This document shows, in pieces, positions 34,347 to 43,350 of a stretch of DNA of 64,000 bases (position 1 is its first letter; every line of letters starts with the position of its first letter). The position numbers and the translations under genes are program-made. Where the stretch lies: NCBI GenBank assembly GCA_003543215.1, contig DPJD01000002.1, positions 69,665-133,664 on the forward strand. Reading direction: 5' to 3'. The notes below the pieces were generated by a model. It made no database searches, was not told the DNA's origin, and saw only the letters and a program-made list of their open reading frames with translations. The stretch is from Erysipelotrichaceae bacterium (lineage in GTDB: Bacteria; Bacillota_I; Bacilli_A; Erysipelotrichales; Erysipelotrichaceae).

Positions 34347-35258
34347 TTACTTACCATCCAGCTTTCGAATCACTTTGGCAGGTACTCCTGCAACAACAAC
34401 ATTTTCTTCTACGTCTTTAACGACGACTGCCCCTAAACCGACCATACTATTCTTACCAATCGTAAGTTGATTCTTGATTGAAGCGGATGGTGCGACATAA
34501 GAATTTTCCTTTAGTATCACACTCCCTGCAATCATGGATAATGCAATAACATTGACATTATTCTCGATGACAACATTATGTGCAATGTGGCATAAATTAT
34601 CAATTTTCACGTTGTTGCCAATTACTGTATCACCGATTGTTCCTCGATCAATGCATGTATTGGCTCCTATTTCAACATCATCTCCAATACGTACACCCCC
34701 AAGGTGAGGTACTTTGACATTCAATCCCGCTTTACTAATAAAATAGCCATACCCATCCGAACCAATCACTGCTCCAGAAAATATAACACTGTTGTTGCCA
34801 ATTACGACCTTATTCTCTAAGACCACGTTGTTTTTAATGATGACATTCTCTCCAATCGACACATCAGCACCAATATAACAGTTTTCTCCAATACTAACGC
34901 CATTCCCGATGTGGGTTGTCAAGATTGTTGAACTCTTTCCAAACGTTTTACTTGGTTGGGTTTTCTGTAAAAAATGAGCAACAATCGAAAAAAACAATTC
35001 CTTCGAATTTTCAGATGTCAGAATATTCAATCCTTTAATACACTCATTAACGCCCACCGAGCTTACAAAAAGTACAGTATTCACTTTGTCGCAACTTATC
35101 TTTTCGAAAAGCATTGGATCCTTTATCCAGACTATTGAATTATCTTCGATGTTGTCGGGTAATGAAACCTTATTTACACTAAGCTCACTATCACCAATAT
35201 AGTTATAGGTTATTTGGCTATGTTCCAAAAAATTCAGTATTTTTTCTAGTTTAATCAT
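34347..35258 (-). CDS. LpxD-like N-acyltransferase (LbH) for an amino sugar
   Basis: 303 aa. It has an N-terminal alpha/beta domain of about 95 residues, then a long left-handed beta-helix. GSDGYGYFISKAGLNVKVPH, GGVRIGDDVEIGANTCIDRG and IDNLCHIAHNVVI match the LpxD layout closely, including the catalytic-type His in HIAHNV. LpxD attaches 3-hydroxyacyl groups to UDP-glucosamine in Gram-negative lipid A; here no other lipid A gene exists. Two genes upstream lies a 3-hydroxybutyryl-CoA dehydrogenase, so I infer an N-(3-hydroxyacyl) group on a polysaccharide amino sugar. Overlaps the deacetylase-like gene by 4 nt. Confidence 0.82.
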   Translation of the reverse strand: MIKLEKILNFLEHSQITYNYIGDSELSVNKVSLPDNIEDNSIVWIKDPMLFEKISCDKVNTVLFVSSVGVNECIKGLNILTSENSKELFFSIVAHFLQKTQPSKTFGKSSTILTTHIGNGVSIGENCYIGADVSIGENVIIKNNVVLENKVVIGNNSVIFSGAVIGSDGYGYFISKAGLNVKVPHLGGVRIGDDVEIGANTCIDRGTIGDTVIGNNVKIDNLCHIAHNVVIENNVNVIALSMIAGSVILKENSYVAPSASIKNQLTIGKNSMVGLGAVVVKDVEENVVVAGVPAKVIRKLDGK

Positions 35259-35983
35259 TCAATTTCATCCATTTTGAGAAATTCATCCAAATTCCTAAAG
35301 TTTTTATCAATTTGTTCGAATCTTTCAACTTTACCTTGATTAATAAATAACTTCAACTTATCTTTTGTCGCTTCATTTTGATCACTATACCAAAACGGAT
35401 GTGTGACAAGGTGTATCTTTTTATGTTCGCATTTTTCGATAATTTCGATTATATTTTCTCGCCAATACATTCTTGAATCAGATACATACTTCATTTCCCT
35501 TAGATATTTATTTCCATAAGCGTTGATGAGATCATCGAGTTCGATTGAAGCATTCAGTACGAATTCTGAAGGACGATGCATGGACACGACATCTATTTTT
35601 ATTTTCAGAGCTTCTTCTAGAATTCTGACTTCTTTTGTAATAACTTGCTTAACCACCTCTCGTGAGGTTGTTTGATATTTCTGTTCATCATAGTGTAAAC
35701 CAATTTGATGTCCCAAACTCAGAATCTCAGTAAATATCTCTGATGTCTTCACCGAAAAGACATTATAAAACTCAGTTGCTAGAAGTATAAAATATGTCGA
35801 CTTTACGCCCAACTCATGTTCAATTTTCGCCATTTCAAGCGCTTTTATTGGGCTAAAGTCGACATCATGCCTCAGAATGATGGATTTATCATACTGCTCC
35901 ACTTCTTGATAAAAGGAAAACAAATAACCCTTCAATCTTGCCAACTCAATTAGGTGTCTATAACCAGTATATGTGAATTCCAT
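35255..35983 (-). CDS. NodB-like polysaccharide deacetylase-like protein
   Basis: 242 aa from the ATG at 35983 (AGGTGG upstream). ILRHDVDFSPIKA supplies the Asp-Asp metal motif of the NodB fold; GHQIGLHYDEQKY carries the following His, and VVSMHRPSEFVL a later His motif. No signal peptide, so it should be cytoplasmic and act on a nucleotide sugar or a lipid-linked intermediate rather than on wall glycan. Placed between the hydroxyacyl-CoA dehydrogenase and the LpxD-like acyltransferase, it could remove an acetyl group so that the LpxD-like enzyme can add a different acyl group. That role is inference. Confidence 0.72.
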   Translation of the reverse strand: MEFTYTGYRHLIELARLKGYLFSFYQEVEQYDKSIILRHDVDFSPIKALEMAKIEHELGVKSTYFILLATEFYNVFSVKTSEIFTEILSLGHQIGLHYDEQKYQTTSREVVKQVITKEVRILEEALKIKIDVVSMHRPSEFVLNASIELDDLINAYGNKYLREMKYVSDSRMYWRENIIEIIEKCEHKKIHLVTHPFWYSDQNEATKDKLKLFINQGKVERFEQIDKNFRNLDEFLKMDEIE

Positions 35984-36014
35984 TTTCCACCTCATTTTTC
36001 AACAAAAAGGAATG

Positions 36015-36854
36015 CTAATACTCATAAAACCCAACACTGGTTTTTCTACCCAGTCGATTGGATCGTACCATTTTACGAAGTAAGGGATGCGCACTGTATT
36101 TATCCAATCCAAATTCCTTATGTAATACATCCATAATACTTAAACACACATCTAAACCGATCATATCCGCCAAAGCCAATGGACCGATTGGGTGATTTGC
36201 TCCATGCATCATTGCACTATCAATATCTTCTTTAGAAGCTAACCCCTCACTATATATCGAAATAGCTTCATTAATCATAGGAATAAGCATTCTGTTCACG
36301 ATAAAACCAGGTGCTTCATTCACTAGAACCGGCTGTTTGCCCAGTTCGGTTGCGAGCTCGGTTGCAAAAACTCGAGTTTCGATCGATGTGTTTATACCAC
36401 TAACAATTTCAACTAAATTCATTATTGGTGCTGGGTTGAAAAAATGCATCCCAATAATCTTTTCTTTTCTGCTTGTCACGGATGCTATTTCTGTAATCGA
36501 TAAGGATGACGTATTCGAAGCAATAATACAATCTGCGTTAAGAATCAGATCGAGTTCTCTAATTTTTTCCTTTTTAAGCTCAATATCTTCGAGTACGGCC
36601 TCAATAGCTATGCGACAGTTCTTAGCGGAATCGATTGAGTCGATTACTTTAATATTCACTAGAATATTCTGCCTTTCTGCTTCAGATATTTTATTTTTCT
36701 TAACTAGTTTTTCTAAACTTTGCTCAATGGTAGCATAAGCCTTCAGTGTGCTACTTATCTTGGGATTATACAAGAATACTTGATGGCCATTTCTTGCGAA
36801 GACTTGTGTGATTCCTTTGCCCATCAAGCCCGTCCCGTAAATTAAAACTTCCAT
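36015..36854 (-). CDS. hbd: 3-hydroxybutyryl-CoA dehydrogenase
   Basis: 279 aa, the normal single-function length. GTGLMGKGITQVFARNGHQV is the NAD-binding loop; ASNTSSLSITEIA, GMHFFNPAPIMNLVEIV (catalytic His) and PGFIVNRMLIPMINEA are diagnostic, and the C-terminus has PIGPLALADMIGLD. Known reaction: NAD(P)-linked interconversion of acetoacetyl-CoA and 3-hydroxybutyryl-CoA in the cytoplasm. Finding it inside a sugar operon, three genes before wbpB, is unusual. Most simply it supplies 3-hydroxybutyryl-CoA for the LpxD-like N-acyltransferase. AAGGGGG precedes the ATG. Confidence 0.9.
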   Translation of the reverse strand: MEVLIYGTGLMGKGITQVFARNGHQVFLYNPKISSTLKAYATIEQSLEKLVKKNKISEAERQNILVNIKVIDSIDSAKNCRIAIEAVLEDIELKKEKIRELDLILNADCIIASNTSSLSITEIASVTSRKEKIIGMHFFNPAPIMNLVEIVSGINTSIETRVFATELATELGKQPVLVNEAPGFIVNRMLIPMINEAISIYSEGLASKEDIDSAMMHGANHPIGPLALADMIGLDVCLSIMDVLHKEFGLDKYSAHPLLRKMVRSNRLGRKTSVGFYEY

Positions 36855-36883
36855 GGCATTGCCCCCTTTAGCTTTGAACTTGT

Positions 36884-38188
36884 TTACAATAGTTCAATGT
36901 TGTGACGAACACTGATGTGTTTCATTGCGTTCTTCGTATCAAAAATTGCTTTTGCATGCCTTTGAACAAACGCGTAATCAACAATTGTATGTGCGGTTGT
37001 CACGATGACAAGGTCTGCACTTTCAATAAGTTCTTCAGTAAGTTCAAGCTCACCCATCTTGACTACACCATGCTCGCGATATTCAGAGACAAACGGATCG
37101 AAATATACAACTTCTACACCTTCTTTTTCTAACTCATTGATGACACTGATAGCAGGACTTTCACGATAGTCCTCAATATCTTGTTTGTAAGCAACCCCAA
37201 GAACTAGGACCTTAGAACCACGCATCGCTTTCTTGAATCGATTGAGAATCTTACTTGCTCGTTCTGCGCAGTATTCAGGCATTCTGTCGTTGATCATCAT
37301 CGAAGATTCAATCATGGAGGTATGAAATCCATATTCTCTTGCTTTCCAGGATAAGTAGTATGGGTCAAGCGGGATGCAATGCCCACCTAGGCCTGGTCCT
37401 GGATAAAACGCTTGAAAGCCATAAGGCTTGGATTTTGCAGCATCGATAACTTCCCAGAAATTGATACCCATTTTATGACTTAACATGGCTAATTCATTGA
37501 CAAGTCCAATGTTTACATTTCGATACGTATTTTCTAATATCTTTTCCATCTCAGCAACGGCAGGTGAAGAAACACGATGGATTGGCGCTTCAAGGATCGC
37601 TTCATACATGGCAGCAGCGATTTCGGTACACTCGGCAGTGATTCCACCCACAACTTTCGGTGTGTTTTTTGTTTTATAAATAAGGTTTCCAGGATCAACG
37701 CGCTCTGGTGAGAATGCAAGGTAAAAATCAATTCCACATCTTAAACCGGATCTCTCAAGAATTGGTTTTAAAAGTTCCTCTGTTGTTCCAGGATAAGTGG
37801 TCGATTCAAGCACGATCAACATGTCTTTGTGCATGTAAGGAACGATACTTTCAGCAGATGCTCTGACATAGCTTATATCAGGTTGCTGATACTCATCCAA
37901 AGGTGTAGGTACGCAAATACAGACACAATCCGCTGATGCCACCTGTGAAAAATCCGTTGTAGCGGATAAAAGTCCTGACTTAACTATCTCTTCCAAGTCC
38001 TCATTGACAACATCCCCAATATAGTTTTCGCCTACATTTACCATGTCAACTTTTGAAACTTGTACATCGAACCCTATCGTTCTAAACCCCGCTTTTGCTT
38101 TCTCTACAGCCAACGGTAATCCAACATACCCTAGTCCTATAACACCTAGAATAGCATTCTTTTTATGAATTTTCTCAAGTAATTTCAT
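36884..38188 (-). CDS. wbpA: UDP-N-acetylglucosamine 6-dehydrogenase (WbpA-type)
   Basis: 434 aa UDP-sugar dehydrogenase. ILGVIGLGYVGLPLAVEKA is the NAD loop, CVPTPLDEYQQPD and FSPERVDPGN are typical of the WbpA/WecC branch, and the catalytic cysteine is C271 in GLGGHCIPLDP. It oxidises C6 of UDP-GlcNAc twice to the uronic acid. First step of the WbpABDE route encoded downstream. A very strong GGAGGGGG precedes the ATG. UDP-ManNAc dehydrogenase (WecC) is the main alternative, but no WecB partner other than FnlC is present. Confidence 0.88.
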   Translation of the reverse strand: MKLLEKIHKKNAILGVIGLGYVGLPLAVEKAKAGFRTIGFDVQVSKVDMVNVGENYIGDVVNEDLEEIVKSGLLSATTDFSQVASADCVCICVPTPLDEYQQPDISYVRASAESIVPYMHKDMLIVLESTTYPGTTEELLKPILERSGLRCGIDFYLAFSPERVDPGNLIYKTKNTPKVVGGITAECTEIAAAMYEAILEAPIHRVSSPAVAEMEKILENTYRNVNIGLVNELAMLSHKMGINFWEVIDAAKSKPYGFQAFYPGPGLGGHCIPLDPYYLSWKAREYGFHTSMIESSMMINDRMPEYCAERASKILNRFKKAMRGSKVLVLGVAYKQDIEDYRESPAISVINELEKEGVEVVYFDPFVSEYREHGVVKMGELELTEELIESADLVIVTTAHTIVDYAFVQRHAKAIFDTKNAMKHISVRHNIELL

Positions 38189-38210
38189 GACGTACCCCCT
38201 CCAACTACCA

Positions 38211-39677
38211 TCAAATTATATCATAATGCGTTGAACTATTAAGAACATCCCACTTCTTTCTAGCATTCTTGCAAACTATTAAAAAATACACAATAAACCA
38301 GGCAAGACCGATTATCACACTGGTAAACAGAGTGAGATTTGGAAATATCTCCATAAAAAACACCTTTATGTAATAGAATACAATTGAAAGGAGTAAATTC
38401 AAGATTCCAATCTTCAATAAACTAACCCACGGGAAAATCTGAATGAATTTAAAATCGATCATTCTTGCTGTGCTTTTTAATTGTAGCAACGCAACAAATG
38501 ATGTGACACATAAAGTTGCAACTGCTGGTCCAATGAATCCAAACATTTTGTGAAATATAAAATTCAAGATAACATTTGAAATGAGAGCAAATATCGATGT
38601 CATCAAAATATATTTTGTTTTATTTAGACTATTTAAAACCATTCCAAAATACGTAATTCTAAAAACTAATACTAGAGAGTAAATCCTAAAAACTGAAACC
38701 CCCATTAGAAATTTCTCCGAGTACAATATAGTAATGATTTCAGATGCAAAAACAATTAGAACCGATATAAGAAAGAACATTATTATTGAAGATAAGTCTA
38801 TAGAATATCGCCAGACATCCATTGCTTCCTTAATTCTTTTCTTATTAAGTAACTTGGATATTGTTGGAAACACAACTAGTACTATTGAAGATGAAAGTAC
38901 TGCAATCGGTAGTTCCCTAGCTGCATTAGCATAGACTGCATACTCATCAAGTTTATATAATGATGAGACCATTATTTGATCTACTTGAAGATTTAAGGTC
39001 CCAATGAGTGTAGACAGCCCAAGTGGTATCGAGAATATCAAAATCTCCTTTATGATGCGAAAATTAACAAATTTATTTTTCAGTTTATAAATTCTATGAA
39101 CAATTATGTAAACAAAAATTGATTGCGTTGCATTAACAATCGTAAAAAAATACAAATATGATTTAAAGTCAATTCCCAACAGAGACGAAATCAATGCTGT
39201 AATAAAGATAACAAAGTTGTATGTAGTCTCGATTATTAGCACAAATTTCGATCTATTACTAAAAATTAGAAAAAAACTCATACTGGAATTCGTTAGAATG
39301 GACCAAGGTAAAATTAATAAAACTAAACGGTAGGATGGGATGTTAGTATTATTAAAGTACACACCTAATTTTTCTGAATATAAGCCTAGTAAAATACCAG
39401 TAATTATGCCAAACAATGTATTTAGAATAAAATATCCAATTACGAAGTTATCACGTTCCTCTTTGCAGTCATATTTGCCTAGGAAATAGTTGATTGAGTT
39501 ACTTATTCCAAATGATAGTATTGAAACTGATAAATTAACGATTAGAATCAATTGAGCATAGGTTCCATACTCTCCCAAGGTTCTGTATCTTGAAAGAATA
39601 ACTGTAATAGCTATAGACATAATTAAAGAAGCAATTTTAGAAATTGTTAAAATCAGAGTATTTCTTCCAAAATTCAT
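38211..39677 (-). CDS. wzx: Wzx-type polysaccharide flippase
   Basis: 488 aa with about 14 helices, the standard size of the PST/MATE-like Wzx family. It starts with FGRNTLILTISKIASLIMSI and has repeated MATE-type helix pairs. It should move the undecaprenyl-pyrophosphate repeat unit to the outer face for polymerisation by the Wzy-like protein two genes upstream. It lies between a glycosyltransferase and wbpA in the operon. A second, different flippase is at 58217-59578, so the locus may export two glycans or separate units. Confidence 0.87.
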   Translation of the reverse strand: MNFGRNTLILTISKIASLIMSIAITVILSRYRTLGEYGTYAQLILIVNLSVSILSFGISNSINYFLGKYDCKEERDNFVIGYFILNTLFGIITGILLGLYSEKLGVYFNNTNIPSYRLVLLILPWSILTNSSMSFFLIFSNRSKFVLIIETTYNFVIFITALISSLLGIDFKSYLYFFTIVNATQSIFVYIIVHRIYKLKNKFVNFRIIKEILIFSIPLGLSTLIGTLNLQVDQIMVSSLYKLDEYAVYANAARELPIAVLSSSIVLVVFPTISKLLNKKRIKEAMDVWRYSIDLSSIIMFFLISVLIVFASEIITILYSEKFLMGVSVFRIYSLVLVFRITYFGMVLNSLNKTKYILMTSIFALISNVILNFIFHKMFGFIGPAVATLCVTSFVALLQLKSTARMIDFKFIQIFPWVSLLKIGILNLLLSIVFYYIKVFFMEIFPNLTLFTSVIIGLAWFIVYFLIVCKNARKKWDVLNSSTHYDII

Positions 39678-39692
39678 TTCAGATCTCCAACA

Positions 39693-40805
39693 TTAAATCT
39701 CATTTACTATTTCTCTAAATATTCTCATGTATTCTTGTGTATTACTATGGAACTCTCTTTTTTCAACTCTAATGTGTGAAAGTCTATTAAATTTATCTTG
39801 TAGTTCGTTGCTCCTAGGAGAGTACAAATGAATACTATTTTTATACATATCCAAGTCGAACATCTTTGATAAATCACTTTCTTCACCAGGAATAATCACC
39901 TCGCAGTCTGCGTATAATGCTTCATAAATTGTTCTACCAATTGCAAATAACTGATCTCCTCTAATAACATAGTCTGAAACAAAGTAAAGTTCGTCAATGT
40001 TATTTCTTTGACTCATAAACCTAATACGACTATCATTCTTTGCTAAAGTTTTACATTGTTTTAAATAGTCAATATCACCATCTCCAACGATTAACAGAAC
40101 CGAATTATGGCTTGCTGACTTTATAAACTCACCTATAACATAATGTATGCCTTTTGCGACTATAATATTGCCAAAAATTGAGAAGATAACTTTGTTCTGC
40201 AAATTATATGCAATTTCCAATTCCTTTCTGTTCATAAACCTAAGTTGATACATATCAACTGGATTATTTAAAACAACACTTGGCACCTTAACATCTTTCA
40301 ATGCTTCCCGAGTTGACTCATCAATAAAAATTAATTTCTTAGCCCTTCTAAGTCTACTATAGACATTTTTCTTAGAAATCCCATTATAGAGTTCTCTTAC
40401 ATGTACGACAAACTTATACTTATTTGTTATTAATGGAAATAAAACTAACGAATTTAGATAAATAATGTCATAGTTGTTTGATTCTATTAACTTATATATT
40501 TTTCTCTTGTCTAATGTATAGGATAATAAGTTTTTTATATCTGAAAGTCTTCTTCTTACTCTAGTAAATAAGCTTAACTTTTCTTCATTTAGAACTATCT
40601 TGCCTATATAAGGTAAGTGAAATACAAAAGAGTCTCTCATCTTTACACCAGCATATTTATTGATTTCCTCCATGCTCGTAGTCTTTAATAAGTAGTGATC
40701 GTGAATGAGATCAAACTCAACATCAAGATTCTTTAGAATATAACCTAGACTTTTAGCTGCACCATATATTAAATTCCCGCTATGTGTTATTACTAGTATT
40801 TTCAT
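39693..40805 (-). CDS. family 4 glycosyltransferase
   Basis: 370 aa from the ATG at 40805 (AGGAAG upstream); the longer frame to 40853 runs inside wzy. MKILVITHSGNLIYGAAKS is a GT-B N-terminal Rossmann strand with the usual acceptor-side glycine/serine loop. FSIFGNIIVAKGIHYVIGEF opens the C-terminal donor-binding domain and GRTIYEALYADCEVIIPG carries the EX7E-type region. It overlaps the end of the wzy gene by 26 nt. It likely adds one residue of the repeat unit. Sugar unknown. Confidence 0.8.
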   Translation of the reverse strand: MKILVITHSGNLIYGAAKSLGYILKNLDVEFDLIHDHYLLKTTSMEEINKYAGVKMRDSFVFHLPYIGKIVLNEEKLSLFTRVRRRLSDIKNLLSYTLDKRKIYKLIESNNYDIIYLNSLVLFPLITNKYKFVVHVRELYNGISKKNVYSRLRRAKKLIFIDESTREALKDVKVPSVVLNNPVDMYQLRFMNRKELEIAYNLQNKVIFSIFGNIIVAKGIHYVIGEFIKSASHNSVLLIVGDGDIDYLKQCKTLAKNDSRIRFMSQRNNIDELYFVSDYVIRGDQLFAIGRTIYEALYADCEVIIPGEESDLSKMFDLDMYKNSIHLYSPRSNELQDKFNRLSHIRVEKREFHSNTQEYMRIFREIVNEI

Positions 40806-42132
40806 TAAATCTTCCTGTTTCTGATTTTCTATCAATTGTATAAAGTAGCACAATGAATATCATAATAAATTCGTTAAGCGCTTCAACTGTCATAAAATTA
40901 TAATAAAATACCATAAACAATATAAAACTCCTTATATTAGAATCTTTGACTTTTTTAATGTAACTTAAGAACAACAAGTTAATCAACATTGTACCAACAA
41001 TACCACCTTCTGCAAGATTTTTAATTATACCTCGTCTTAAAGTATAAGGAGCATTGTTTATATATTGTGACCCAAGAGGAGCATAAAGATATGCAAAACT
41101 CACAATATTCCCTATACCTACTCCAAAAAGAATAAATACTGGATTACTTAGTAAAAATTTCAATGCAGCTGTATCCGAGTTTTCCAAAAAGGGTATGTCA
41201 CCAATACTTACTAAGTATTCGATTTTATCTATAAAGAAATCAGTTTTCATAAAAACGATAATTGAGATAATAGATAACAATGAGATTGACATAGTAAGAA
41301 TCAAAATATTCCTTCTATACTTTATTAATATGAAGATAAATATCTGAGAAAAAAGAATAATATACCCTGTTGTTGAGAAAGTAAAAAGAATAGCCAGAAC
41401 AAAAATGATTGAAAAGATAACTCGATATTTTTTCAAATATAATAACGAAGGAACAAATATAAGACAAGAGAGACCAATATTTAGATATTTCGCAACCTGT
41501 TTAGGCTCACCAATCCCAACTGTTATTCTTACAAACCCATACATTTTGTCAGTAATACCAAACAATGGATTAAAGAAGTCTTTTCTCATAGGAAAGATAT
41601 CAAAATTAAATAGCAAATAGATTAATTCTTGTAGTAGCCCAATTATGGCCAACAACAATATTGAAAAAAAGATATAATTCAAAATTCTTTTTGCAATAGA
41701 AGCCTTGACACTTAAAATAACAATTGAGCTAAGAAACATAAGCCCTAATTGTGCAATTTGAAATACAGATCTTAACTCATTTTGAACTATACTGCCTTGA
41801 ACTTTAAATTCGAAATTCAAAAGATGAAACAAAATGGTAACAATTGAAAAGAATATGAAGATTGATAAATATCTTCTTTTAAAGAAGAGTATATCTTTGT
41901 CTTTGTGAATATCCGAATGCAACATAAAGTAAAGAAGAGCAATACAAGTCATCAATATCTGCTGTAAAGAGATAAATCCAAAAAGTCTATAATCGTATAA
42001 ATAAATAGAACCTACTGTAAAAAATAGAATTATAAGATACTCGGTTAAATTTTTTTTAACGAAGAAAATTGAAAATATCGCCAAGTAAGGCAATAAATTA
42101 AAAACATGACCAGTTAATTGATAGTATGTCAT
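40780..42132 (-). CDS. wzy: Wzy-type O-antigen/capsule polymerase
   Basis: 450 aa with about 11-12 helices and a large loop after helix 7 or so containing FGITDKMYGFVRITVGIGEP, in the place of the Wzy periplasmic loop with its conserved arginine. Length, topology and place between glycosyltransferase genes and wzx support a polymerase of lipid-linked repeat units. Low sequence conservation in this family makes the call partly contextual. Coding-strand A8 tract at 42057-42050, near codon 26, is a possible slippage site. Overlaps the upstream gene by 4 nt. Confidence 0.78.
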   Translation of the reverse strand: MTYYQLTGHVFNLLPYLAIFSIFFVKKNLTEYLIILFFTVGSIYLYDYRLFGFISLQQILMTCIALLYFMLHSDIHKDKDILFFKRRYLSIFIFFSIVTILFHLLNFEFKVQGSIVQNELRSVFQIAQLGLMFLSSIVILSVKASIAKRILNYIFFSILLLAIIGLLQELIYLLFNFDIFPMRKDFFNPLFGITDKMYGFVRITVGIGEPKQVAKYLNIGLSCLIFVPSLLYLKKYRVIFSIIFVLAILFTFSTTGYIILFSQIFIFILIKYRRNILILTMSISLLSIISIIVFMKTDFFIDKIEYLVSIGDIPFLENSDTAALKFLLSNPVFILFGVGIGNIVSFAYLYAPLGSQYINNAPYTLRRGIIKNLAEGGIVGTMLINLLFLSYIKKVKDSNIRSFILFMVFYYNFMTVEALNEFIMIFIVLLYTIDRKSETGRFNENTSNNT

Positions 42133-43349
42133 TCTTGATTACCCGACCTGATTAAGTCTATGAATTTCATTGTTTGCTTATCTGAAAGCTTATTTTCAAT
42201 AATCCATTTTCGATTTTTTATTCCCTCTTCTATATAGCGACTCGGTTCAATTCTTAATAATTCTATAATCCCATTCATGATGCTTTCGATACTACTATTT
42301 TCAAAAAAATATAAATGGTTATTGTACTCTTTTGGTATACAACTTAACCTATGCATTATAGTTGGCTTCCCACTATAAATATATTCCATTGTCTTTGATG
42401 GAAATGAATATTTCACATATTCGCCTTCATTGTTTCTAGGATTAACTAACAAATATGCTTTTGATTGTAATGCAATCAAATCAATTCTATCCAACTGTCC
42501 GAAATATTTAATTCTTTTATCAGAATTCGATATGTTTTTGACAAAATCCTCGCAATCTCCCGAGCCGCAAATCCACAATTCTATACTCCTATCATCTATT
42601 AATTCGAAAGCAGAAATTAAATCGCAAACTCCAAACTCACAATTTAAACTGCCTGAATACAAAATAGACTTGATGTTTTTATTAGCAAATTCTAATTCAA
42701 TTGTAGTTAATTCTGTATCTAGCAATCCCTCAATAACAACATGTGATTTATGGGTAATGGATAAAGGGTTTAACATTTGCTCTGTTAATAAAACGAAATG
42801 ATCAAAATACTTCATTCTTTTTAATACAAAAATACCTTCAAGCTGGGAGAAAAGTTTCCCGACAAGTCCGTTTGGCATTATACCGAATTTTGAAGGTAAA
42901 TCAGGGACAATTATTGATATGCTAGCATTATATTTAGCCTTTTTTATAAATTTTGCCAACGAAATAAATAGTGGATACAAACTGTAAAAAATGATTTGAG
43001 TATTCTCATCACTGTTAGCTAGCTCACAAGCTACTTGTTTTCTAAGAGCTATATACCTCTGGATTTGCTTAATAAATGGTAAATTTATACTCCCAATTTG
43101 AAAACAACTATTGTTAAGATATGACCAAGTTTTCGATTTCGTAAACACTTCTTTATATTTATTAGGATAAGTGCCTGTAGGAACAACATTTATTATCTTA
43201 ATTTTGTCAAAGTATTCATTTTTCAATAATCCATTAACAAAACTCCATTGAAATGTATCTGCAGGTTCTTGAAAACCGCTAATTGTTTTCTCCCTAATAG
43301 CACTTTTTTCATGAGGATTATACATTAATCCAACGAATATGAGTTTCAT
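42129..43349 (-). CDS. GT-B family glycosyltransferase (GT4-like)
   Basis: 406 aa. KLIFVGLMYNPHEKSAIREK opens the first Rossmann domain; ILYSGSLNCEFGVCDLISAF starts the second, with the usual small-residue donor loop, and YSFPSKTMEYIYSGKPTIMH carries the PSKxxEY motif typical of GT4 enzymes that bind UDP-sugars. No membrane segment. It follows two GT4 genes with 1 nt spacing and overlaps wzy by 4 nt. One step of repeat-unit assembly; sugar unknown. Confidence 0.8.
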   Translation of the reverse strand: MKLIFVGLMYNPHEKSAIREKTISGFQEPADTFQWSFVNGLLKNEYFDKIKIINVVPTGTYPNKYKEVFTKSKTWSYLNNSCFQIGSINLPFIKQIQRYIALRKQVACELANSDENTQIIFYSLYPLFISLAKFIKKAKYNASISIIVPDLPSKFGIMPNGLVGKLFSQLEGIFVLKRMKYFDHFVLLTEQMLNPLSITHKSHVVIEGLLDTELTTIELEFANKNIKSILYSGSLNCEFGVCDLISAFELIDDRSIELWICGSGDCEDFVKNISNSDKRIKYFGQLDRIDLIALQSKAYLLVNPRNNEGEYVKYSFPSKTMEYIYSGKPTIMHRLSCIPKEYNNHLYFFENSSIESIMNGIIELLRIEPSRYIEEGIKNRKWIIENKLSDKQTMKFIDLIRSGNQE

Positions 43350-43350
43350 A

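Noticed and set aside
34347..35258. LpxD as evidence for a Gram-negative lipid A pathway
   Set aside because: No lpxA, lpxC, lpxB or transport genes; two LCP proteins and PASTA-like repeats argue for a monoderm. Better read as amino-sugar acyltransferase of the glycan operon.
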